NCBI RefSeq assembly: GCF_050176255.1
Contig: NZ_JBFXIE010000015.1
Direction: 5' to 3' (one strand)
Origin: JBFXIE01 sp050176255
Lineage (GTDB): Bacteria > Pseudomonadota > Gammaproteobacteria > Burkholderiales > Burkholderiaceae_C
DNA length: 63,642 nt
Under the pieces are notes generated by a model, which was not told where the DNA came from, searched no databases, and saw nothing but the letters and a program-made list of their open reading frames with translations. A program made the translations under genes and the position numbers. This document shows positions 39,222 through 46,242 of this stretch, piece after piece. Positions within the stretch are counted from its first letter, which is position 1. Every line of letters begins with the position of its first letter.

Positions 39222-42200
39222 GTGACCGCACTCAGCCACCTGCTTGACACCTACCGCAACGCCGCCGCTTCCGAGCGAGAAAAAGGCACCTACTTTGAAG
39301 AACTGATGCTGGCCTACCTGCGCAACGAGGCCAGCTACCGCGACCTGTACGCCAACGTCTGGACGTACGCAGACTGGGCCGCGAGCCAAGGCCTGGACAA
39401 GCGCGATGCGGGCATTGACCTGGTGGCGCAGACGCACACGGGCGAAGTCCATGCCATTCAGTGCAAGCTGTACGCGCCCGACTACCGGCTGCAAAAGGCC
39501 GACATTGACAGCTTCTTCACCGCATCGGGCAAGAAGCCTTTTGTCCACCGCATCATCGTCAGCACCTGCTTGCACTGGAGCGAGCACGCCGAAGACGCCC
39601 TGCGCGACCAGCAGCCACCAGTCAGCAAGATTGACCTGACCGACCTGGAGGCCAGCCAAATCGACTGGGCGCAGTATCAGCCCCAGCAGGCCATCACCCT
39701 CAAGCCCAAGAAGGCGCTGCGCCCGCACCAGCAAAGCGCGCTGAATGCCACCCTGGCGGGCTTTGCACGCGAAAGCCGTGGCAAGCTCATCATGGCCTGC
39801 GGCACGGGCAAGACCTTCACCAGCCTCAAGATTGCCGAGGCCTACGCGGGCGCGGGCAAGCGCGTTCTGTTCCTGGTGCCCAGCCTGTCGCTGCTGTCGC
39901 AGACCCTGACCGAGTGGACGCAAGAAAGCGCTACGCCCTTGCACAGCTTTGCCGTGTGCTCCGACAGCGATGTGGGCAAAAAGCGCAAGAAGGATGACGA
40001 CGTGGTGCAGACCTTCACCCACGAGCTGCGCTACCCCGCCACCACCGACCCGGCACGCCTGGCGCAGGAAATGGGCAAGCGCCATGACGGCGCGCATATG
40101 AGTGTCGTGTTCAGCACCTACCACTCCATCGACACCATCAGCCAGGCGCAGAAAGAGCACGGCCTGCCCGCGTTTGACCTCATCGTGTGCGACGAAGCCC
40201 ACCGCACCACGGGCGCCACCTTTGGCGACGAGGACGAAAGCAACTTCGTCAAGGTGCATGACGCCGGTTTCATCCAGGCCACCAAGCGCCTGTACATGAC
40301 CGCCACGCCGCGCATCTATGGCGACAACGCCAAGGCCAAGGCCGAGACTGACAATGTGGCGCTGTGCTCAATGGACGACCCGCTGCTGTACGGGCCAGAG
40401 CTGTATGTCATCAACTTCTCCGAGGCCGTGCGCCTGGGCCTGCTGTGCGACTACAAGGTGGTGGTGCTGTCCATTGAAGAAAGCCACGTCAGCCGCCGCA
40501 TTCAAGAGCTGCTCAAAAACGACAACAACGAGCTGCGCGTGGACGATGCCGCCAAAATCATCGGCTGCTGGAAAGCCCTGGCCAAGCAGGGGCTGCACGA
40601 CGACCTGGTGGGCGATGGCGAGCCCATGAAGCGTGCCGTGGCCTTCTGCCAGGTCATCGAGCACAAGAAGGGCAGCAAGACACACAAGGTCAGCTCCAAG
40701 CAGATTGCGGGCATGTTCCAGGCCGTGGTGGAGGCCTACCAGGCCAGCGAAACCGACCTGAGCGACGAGGCGCGCAACAGCCCGTCATTCAACCTGGCAT
40801 GCCAGGCCGACCATGTGGACGGCAGCATGAACGCCAGCGAGAAAGAAACCCTGCTGTCGTGGCTCAAAGAAGAACCGCCAGAAAACACCTGCCGCGTGTT
40901 GAGCAACGTGCGCTGCCTCTCCGAAGGCGTGGACGTGCCCGCGCTGGATGCCGTGCTGTTCCTCACCCCGCGCAATTCGCAGGTGGACGTGGTGCAGTCC
41001 GTGGGCCGCGTCATGCGCAACGCCCCCGGCAAAAAGCGTGGCTATGTGGTGCTGCCCGTGGTCATCCCGGCAGGCGTAGAGCCGCACGAAGCCCTGAATG
41101 ACAACCAGACCTACAAAGTGGTGTGGCAGGTGCTGCAGGCCTTGCGCAGCCACGACGACAAGTTTGATGCCCTGGTCAACAAACTGGACTTGATTGGCCG
41201 CGACCCGGCCAAGATGGAAGTCATCTCCATCACCGACAAGGTGGACAAAAAGCAAACCGCCAAGGCCAAGGACGGCACCGACAGCGCAGGCAAGACCCGC
41301 AAGAAAAACAAGGATGCCGGGCGCGGTGGCTTCAGCATCGGCAACCCCGACGCACCCGGCGGCCCCAGCCAGGATGAACTGCAGGGCGCGCTGCAATTTG
41401 AGGTGGGCGAGGTAGAAAAAGCCATCTACGCCAAGCTGGTGCAAAAGGTGGGCAACCGCCACCACTGGGAAGACTGGGCCAACGACATTGCCAAGATTGC
41501 CCGCACCCACATCGACCGCATCCAGGGCATTCTGGACAACCCCGCCAACGCCAAAGAAAAGCAGGCCTTTGAAGCCTTTGCGGCCGAGCTGCGCGACGAC
41601 CTGAACGGCAGCATCAGCGATGGCGAGATTGTCGAAATGCTGGCCCAGCACCTCATCACCAAACCGGTGTTTGATGCCCTGTTTGCCGACTACAGCTTTG
41701 CCGAGCACAACCCCATGAGCAAGGCCATGCAGGGCGTGCTGGATGCCCTGCACGAGCACCGGCTGGACAAAGAAGCCGACACCCTGCAACGCTTCTACGA
41801 CAGCGTGAAGCTGCGCGCCGAGGGCATCGACAGCGCCCAGGGCAAGCAAAAAATCATCGTAGAGCTGTACGACAAATTCTTTCGCAACGCCTTCCCCAAG
41901 ATGACGGAACGGCTGGGCATCGTCTATACGCCTGTGGAGGTGGTGGACTTCATCCTGCACAGTGTCAATGACCTGCTGCAACAGGAATTCGGCCAGACCC
42001 TGGGCAGCAAGGGTGTGCACATCATCGACCCCTTCACCGGCACTGGCACCTTTATCACCCGTCTGCTGCAATCGGGCCTTATCAGCCCTGAGAAACTGCC
42101 GCACAAATACAAGCACGAGATTCACGCCAATGAAATCGTGCTGCTGGCCTACTACATCGCCGCCATCAACATCGAGGCCAGCTACCACAGCTTGGCGGGC

Positions 42201-44168
42201 GGCCAGTACGTGCCGTTTGAAGGCATCTGCCTGACCGACACCTTTCAGATGTACGAGAAGGATGATTTGGTCAGCGCCTTGACGGTGGACAACAGCGCAC
42301 GGCGCAAACGGCAAAAGAAGCTGGATATTCGGGTGATTGTGGGCAATCCGCCGTATTCGATTGGGCAAGGTAACGCCAACGACAACAACGCAAATGTCGG
42401 TTACCCCCACTTGGACAAGCGCATCGAAACCACCTATGCAGCACGTTCAAGCGCAGCACTATCCAAGGGACTCTACGACAGCTATATCCGCGCTATTCGC
42501 TGGGCCTCTGACCGCATTGGCAATGCCGGGGTGATTGGCTTTGTGACCAATGCGGGCTGGGTAGAGGCCAACACTGCCGATGGCCTACGCAAATGCCTGG
42601 CCGATGAGTTCTCGAACATTTATGTCTTTCACCTGCGGGGCAACCAGCGCACCAGTGGAGAAACTTCACGCAAGGAAGGCGGCAAGATTTTTGGCAGTGG
42701 CAGCCGCGCCCCGATTGCCGTTTCGCTGCTGGTCAAAAACCCGAAGGCTGCCGAGCATGGCCGCATCTACTTTCACGACATTGGTGACTACCTGAGTTGT
42801 GAAGAAAAGCTAGAAAAGATAGCAGCTTACGCAAGTGTGGCGGGCGTTACAGACCAAAATGGCTGGAAAACCATCATTCCTGACGACCATGGCGACTGGC
42901 TCAAGCAGCGCGACGACAGCTTTGGCGAGTTCATGGTGTTGGGTGACAAAAAGACTGACGGCGCCAAGCTGTTCGACAACTACTCGCTTGGGGTGGCAAC
43001 CAACCGCGATGCCTGGGCCTACAACGCCAGCCAAGCCAAGGTGCAGGCCAATATGACCAGCATGGTTGGCTTCTACAACGCCGAGGTTCAACGCTTTAAC
43101 GCCGCACACCCTGGCTTGGACACCAAAGCCCGTGCAGCCCAGGTAGATGGGTTCATCGACACCAATCCGGAGCGCATCAGTTGGTCAGTAAACGTCAAAC
43201 AAGAATTGGCCAGAGGGCGTAGTTTTGAGTTCGACGAATCTTCCATGGTGAAGTCTCTGTACCGCCCCTTTACCAAGCAATGGCTGTATTTCAACCGCAC
43301 CTTCAACGAGCGGGTGCTGCAGATGCCGCGCATCTTCCCGGAGGCGGGGGTGGAGAATTTGGTGATTTCAGTTTCCGGCATAGGCGGCAAAGAGTTTTCT
43401 GCGGTCATCACGAACACTCTCCCAGACCTGCAATTGCATTTCAATGGTCAATGTTTCCCCCTCTACCTCTACGACGAGGAAGCCCAGGAGCAGGCCAGCG
43501 CCACGCCCGATATGTTTGCGGCCCCCGCTGCCACGACTGCCCAACGCCCACGCCGCGATGCCATTACTGATGCAGGGTTGGCCCATTTCCAAGAGGCGTA
43601 TCCGGGCGAAGCCATCAGCAAGGAAGACCTGTTCTATTACGTGTACGGCCTGCTGCATTCGCCCGACTACCGCGAGCGCTACGCCGACAACCTGAGCAAA
43701 GAGCTGCCGCGCATCCCCCGCGTCAAAACGGCGGCCGACTTCTGGGCCTTCAGCCAGGCGGGCCGCGACTTGGCGCATTGGCACCTGAACTATGAAACCG
43801 TGCAGCCGTATCCCCTGACCATCGAGGCCAAGGGGCCACTGACCGATACGGACTACCGCGTAGAGAAGATGAAGTTCGCCAAGAAGGGCGACAAGACCAC
43901 CGTTATCTACAACGGCAAAATCACCCTGCGCGACATCCCCGAGGCTGCCTGGGACTACGTGGTGAACGGCAAGGCCGCGCTGGACTGGGTAATGGAGCGC
44001 CAGTGCGTTAAAGCCGACAAGGCCAGCGGCATCGTCAATGACGCTAATAGCTGGGCCACCGAGACCATGGGCAACCCGCGCTACCCGCTGGAGCTATTCC
44101 AGCGCGTGGTGACCGTGAGCCTGGAGACGCAGAAGATTGTGGCTGCACTGCCCAAGCTGGACATTTGA
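39222..44168 (+). CDS. Type ISP restriction-modification enzyme (nuclease-helicase-methyltransferase)
   Basis: Single polypeptide of 1648 residues. It has an N-terminal Mrr-like nuclease (Asp66 in DAGIDLVA, Gln80-x-Lys82 in IQCK), an SF2 helicase/translocase with Walker A ACGTGKT (residues 192-198), DEAH (324-327), MTATPRIY and VGRVMRNA, a coupler, and a gamma-type N6-adenine methyltransferase with motif I DPFTGTGTF near 940 and NPPY near 1040. The C-terminal third should hold the target-recognition domain. Such LlaBIII-like enzymes methylate one strand of an asymmetric site and cut after translocation on unmodified phage DNA. The start is GTG 39222; no ATG fits. It is intact and the main cargo of element 2. 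Confidence 0.93.
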   Translation: MTALSHLLDTYRNAAASEREKGTYFEELMLAYLRNEASYRDLYANVWTYADWAASQGLDKRDAGIDLVAQTHTGEVHAIQCKLYAPDYRLQKADIDSFFTASGKKPFVHRIIVSTCLHWSEHAEDALRDQQPPVSKIDLTDLEASQIDWAQYQPQQAITLKPKKALRPHQQSALNATLAGFARESRGKLIMACGTGKTFTSLKIAEAYAGAGKRVLFLVPSLSLLSQTLTEWTQESATPLHSFAVCSDSDVGKKRKKDDDVVQTFTHELRYPATTDPARLAQEMGKRHDGAHMSVVFSTYHSIDTISQAQKEHGLPAFDLIVCDEAHRTTGATFGDEDESNFVKVHDAGFIQATKRLYMTATPRIYGDNAKAKAETDNVALCSMDDPLLYGPELYVINFSEAVRLGLLCDYKVVVLSIEESHVSRRIQELLKNDNNELRVDDAAKIIGCWKALAKQGLHDDLVGDGEPMKRAVAFCQVIEHKKGSKTHKVSSKQIAGMFQAVVEAYQASETDLSDEARNSPSFNLACQADHVDGSMNASEKETLLSWLKEEPPENTCRVLSNVRCLSEGVDVPALDAVLFLTPRNSQVDVVQSVGRVMRNAPGKKRGYVVLPVVIPAGVEPHEALNDNQTYKVVWQVLQALRSHDDKFDALVNKLDLIGRDPAKMEVISITDKVDKKQTAKAKDGTDSAGKTRKKNKDAGRGGFSIGNPDAPGGPSQDELQGALQFEVGEVEKAIYAKLVQKVGNRHHWEDWANDIAKIARTHIDRIQGILDNPANAKEKQAFEAFAAELRDDLNGSISDGEIVEMLAQHLITKPVFDALFADYSFAEHNPMSKAMQGVLDALHEHRLDKEADTLQRFYDSVKLRAEGIDSAQGKQKIIVELYDKFFRNAFPKMTERLGIVYTPVEVVDFILHSVNDLLQQEFGQTLGSKGVHIIDPFTGTGTFITRLLQSGLISPEKLPHKYKHEIHANEIVLLAYYIAAINIEASYHSLAGGQYVPFEGICLTDTFQMYEKDDLVSALTVDNSARRKRQKKLDIRVIVGNPPYSIGQGNANDNNANVGYPHLDKRIETTYAARSSAALSKGLYDSYIRAIRWASDRIGNAGVIGFVTNAGWVEANTADGLRKCLADEFSNIYVFHLRGNQRTSGETSRKEGGKIFGSGSRAPIAVSLLVKNPKAAEHGRIYFHDIGDYLSCEEKLEKIAAYASVAGVTDQNGWKTIIPDDHGDWLKQRDDSFGEFMVLGDKKTDGAKLFDNYSLGVATNRDAWAYNASQAKVQANMTSMVGFYNAEVQRFNAAHPGLDTKARAAQVDGFIDTNPERISWSVNVKQELARGRSFEFDESSMVKSLYRPFTKQWLYFNRTFNERVLQMPRIFPEAGVENLVISVSGIGGKEFSAVITNTLPDLQLHFNGQCFPLYLYDEEAQEQASATPDMFAAPAATTAQRPRRDAITDAGLAHFQEAYPGEAISKEDLFYYVYGLLHSPDYRERYADNLSKELPRIPRVKTAADFWAFSQAGRDLAHWHLNYETVQPYPLTIEAKGPLTDTDYRVEKMKFAKKGDKTTVIYNGKITLRDIPEAAWDYVVNGKAALDWVMERQCVKADKASGIVNDANSWATETMGNPRYPLELFQRVVTVSLETQKIVAALPKLDI

Positions 44169-44399
44169 CCTGCGCCGCGCCGGCAGACCGATACCGTGGG
44201 CGCAATTCAGCACCCACACGCCCTGCCAGCCGGTTGCCCTGCCAGCGGGAGTGGGTTCTGAATTTCAAGTTTTTTCAGGAGCCAAGCCGCTTGCCCAGTG
44301 TGGGCGGTGCCGGTTGCGCTGCGGTGCCGTCACCCCAGAATCAAAAGCAAGTTGTGAACCGGCAAGCATTGACAGCCCCGACGGGCAAAGGACAGCGAC

Positions 44400-44825
44400 A
44401 TGATTGACGGCTTGGTAGGCGGCAAACTGTACGGGCAGCCCACACAACGCATCAGCAAGACGGGCAAGCCATTTGCCATTGCCAAGGTGCGCGCCGCTGC
44501 TGGCGACGGCGAGAGCCTGTTTGTGAACGTCATCGCCTTTGACGACGAACCCGTGGCCGCGCTGCTGGGGCTGGGGGACGGTGATAGCGTGGCCTTGGCG
44601 GGCAGCCTGACGCCGAAGGTGTGGACTGACAAGGAAGGCAACACCCGCCCCAGCCTGGACATGGTGGCGCATCAGGTGCTGACCGCCTACCACGTCAACA
44701 GAAAACGCAAGGCCATGCACCAAGACTCGCCAGCACCAGGCCAGCACTCCAAGGATGAGGCGTGGCAGGCACGGGCGCCGCAGGAGCGCAGCGAGTTGGA
44801 CAGCGATGACCCGATGGATTGGTAA
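44400..44825 (+). CDS. Single-stranded DNA-binding (SSB-like) protein
   Basis: 141 residues: MIDGLVGGKLYGQPTQRISKTGKPFAIAKVRAAAGDGESLFVNVIAFDDEPVAALLGLGDGDSVALAGSLTPKVW is an OB fold of the SSB/PriB type, followed by a charged linker and an acidic C-terminal tip DDPMDW similar in style to SSB tails that bind replication partners. An AAAGGA site precedes ATG 44400. It probably works with the ColE2-type initiator or protects DNA of the excised element. A strong terminator follows. Confidence 0.8.
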   Translation: MIDGLVGGKLYGQPTQRISKTGKPFAIAKVRAAAGDGESLFVNVIAFDDEPVAALLGLGDGDSVALAGSLTPKVWTDKEGNTRPSLDMVAHQVLTAYHVNRKRKAMHQDSPAPGQHSKDEAWQARAPQERSELDSDDPMDW

Positions 44826-44846
44826 GTGACCACGGCAACCCTGCAA

Positions 44847-44869
44847 CCCGGCCAGCGCGCCGGGTTTTT
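44847..44869 (+). terminator. Terminator after the SSB gene
   Basis: CCCGGC, 6-nt loop, GCCGGG, then TTTTT. Confidence 0.75.
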
Positions 44870-45130
44870 GCTTTGTACCGGGGCGAAAAGGCACGCCCGG
44901 TGGGGTTGGAATCCATGCGGTGCGCAGACGCTTGAATCCTGCGCTCTCCTGAATCTCCAGCCTGTTGTTTGTTGGCGCGCACTAACTTGGCGAGCGCCAA
45001 GCCAAAACCGAAGCACCGCCGTGGGGCTTTTCTGTTGCCGCAAAGACTTCCCGCCATCGCAGCGGGGGCAGTGCCGGGCTGATACGGGGCATTCCCATAC
45101 GCCCACTGGCGGGGATGGTGGCATCAGCGA

Positions 45131-45190
45131 CTGGCCGACGTGTCGCACCAGGTGCTGACCGCATACACAGCCCGAAAGCAGCTCCAACAA
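45131..45190 (+). pseudogene. Remnant of a second SSB-like gene
   Basis: The frame reads LADVSHQVLTAYTARKQLQQ, matching LDMVAHQVLTAYHVNRKRK of the intact SSB 460 bp upstream. The preceding part is not recognisable. The 540 bp between the intact SSB gene and tRNA-Phe hold only this remnant, arm repeats and terminators. Confidence 0.5.
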
Positions 45191-45247
45191 CCGCCCGCAA
45201 CACAGCCGATGCCTGCCAGGTGGTGCGGTTTTCTTGCTGGCGCTGTG

Positions 45248-45296
45248 TGGCTACACGGTGCAAAACCCTGTACCGCTGGCTACACAGTGGCTACAC
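45248..45296 (+). repeat. TGGCTACAC arm-like sites, right end of element 2
   Basis: Copies at 45248-45256, 45277-45285 and 45288-45296; the last two are 11 bp apart, as at the left end. Confidence 0.75.
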
Positions 45297-45310
45297 AGGC
45301 CGGAAAAGAA

Positions 45311-45343
45311 AAAACCCTGCTACTGATTAGATAGCAGGGTTTT
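45311..45343. terminator. Bidirectional hairpin at the right end of element 2
   Basis: AAAACCCTGCTA, 9-nt loop, TAGCAGGGTTTT: a 12-bp stem just downstream of the tRNA-Phe 3' end, so it can terminate tRNA-Phe transcripts. Confidence 0.8.
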
Positions 45344-45364
45344 CAACGCCTGTAAGGCTTTAAC

Positions 45365-45440
45365 TGGTGGCCTGGGACGGAATCGAACCGCCGACACAAG
45401 GATTTTCAATCCTCTGCTCTACCGACTGAGCTACCGGGCC
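45365..45440 (-). tRNA. tRNA-Phe (GAA)
   Basis: 76 nt including an encoded CCA. The anticodon loop TTGAAAA gives GAA. D arm GCTCAGTCGGTAGAGC and T loop TTCGATT are normal. The acceptor stem pairs GGCCCGG with CCAGGCC, leaving a C5-A68 mismatch. The 3' 48 bases are the attachment repeat and were supplied by the integrated element. Confidence 0.95.
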
Positions 45441-45501
45441 GAAGCTTGAGATTATATGCAGAAAAAAGAGCGATTTCCGAAACCGTCAAAATTTATCTGC
45501 A

Positions 45502-46203
45502 TCACCCGTTGCGCTTGCTGCGCCCCAGATCCACGCCCAGTTGACGCAGCTTGCGGTACAGGTGGGTGCGCTCCAACCCCGTTTTTTCGGCTACGCGGGT
45601 CATGGAGCCGCCTTCGCGGGCCAGGTGAAATTCAAAATAGGCTTTCTCGAAGCTGTCGCGCGCCTCCCGCAGGGGGCGATCGAGATTGAAGTCTTGGTGC
45701 GACAACGGGCCTGCATCAACATCAGGCATGCTGGCGACAGCAAGCGGTGCATCGGTGACCGTGGGTTCAGCGCCCGGCTGCGGCCCGGCAACCGCAGTGG
45801 CGACCAGCGCCTGTGCCGGCTTTGGCTGCAAGCCCGGGGTGCTGCGCGCCAGACCGTGCTCCACTGCCTTGAGCAGCTTTTGCATGGTGATGGGCTTTTC
45901 AAGAAAGGAAAACGCCCCGATGCGCGTGGCCTCCACGGCCGTGTCGATGGTGGCGTGCCCGCTCATCATGATGACCGGCATGGTGAGCGTGCCGGCCGTG
46001 GCCCATTCCTTGAGTAGCGAGACGCCGTCGGTGTCCGGCATCCAGATGTCCAGCAGCACCAGATCGTAAGTGTTGGACAAGCGCGCCGTGCGCGCCTGCG
46101 TGGCGTTCTCGGCAAGATCCACGCTGTGCCCCTCGTCGTTCAGAATTTCTGACAACAGGTCCCGGATTCCCAGTTCGTCGTCGACCACCAATATATTTGC
46201 CAT
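45502..46203 (-). CDS. NtrX-like response regulator lacking the AAA+ domain
   Basis: 233 residues. The receiver domain (VVDDELGIRDLLSEIL, LVLLDIWMPDTDG, MMSGHATIDTAVEATRIGAFSFLEKP) is clearly NtrX-like, and the C-terminus (FEKAYFEFHLAREGGSMTRVAEKTGLERTHLYRKLRQLGV) is the Fis-type helix-turn-helix of NtrX. The central sigma-54-activating ATPase of full NtrX (about 450 residues) is replaced by a short Ala/Pro linker, so it cannot open sigma-54 promoters by itself. It lies 39 bp after ntrY, its presumed kinase. Confidence 0.88.
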   Translation of the reverse strand: MANILVVDDELGIRDLLSEILNDEGHSVDLAENATQARTARLSNTYDLVLLDIWMPDTDGVSLLKEWATAGTLTMPVIMMSGHATIDTAVEATRIGAFSFLEKPITMQKLLKAVEHGLARSTPGLQPKPAQALVATAVAGPQPGAEPTVTDAPLAVASMPDVDAGPLSHQDFNLDRPLREARDSFEKAYFEFHLAREGGSMTRVAEKTGLERTHLYRKLRQLGVDLGRSKRNG

Positions 46204-46242
46204 GTGTGTAGATGCACCCTTACTGCACGCACTGCGGTGTTG

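Larger units (their letters stand above)
32859..45412. mobile_element. Integrated element 2 in tRNA-Phe, carrying a type ISP restriction-modification gene
   Basis: About 12.5 kb bounded by a 48-bp perfect direct repeat of the 3' part of tRNA-Phe (32859-32906 and 45365-45412). The integrase is next to the left end, and TGGCTACAC arm-like repeats occur at both ends. Cargo: toxin-antitoxin genes, small DNA-binding proteins, a ColE2/PriCT-type initiator, an XRE regulator, a membrane protein, a lipoprotein, the 1648-residue restriction-modification enzyme and an SSB. It lacks conjugation and virion genes, so it resembles a phage satellite or plasmid-derived integrative element. Confidence 0.9.

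Noticed and set aside
44826..45158. Plus-strand frame of 110 codons after the SSB gene
   Set aside because: It begins in the SSB terminator, has no ribosome site or domain, and the region shows only remnants and repeats.
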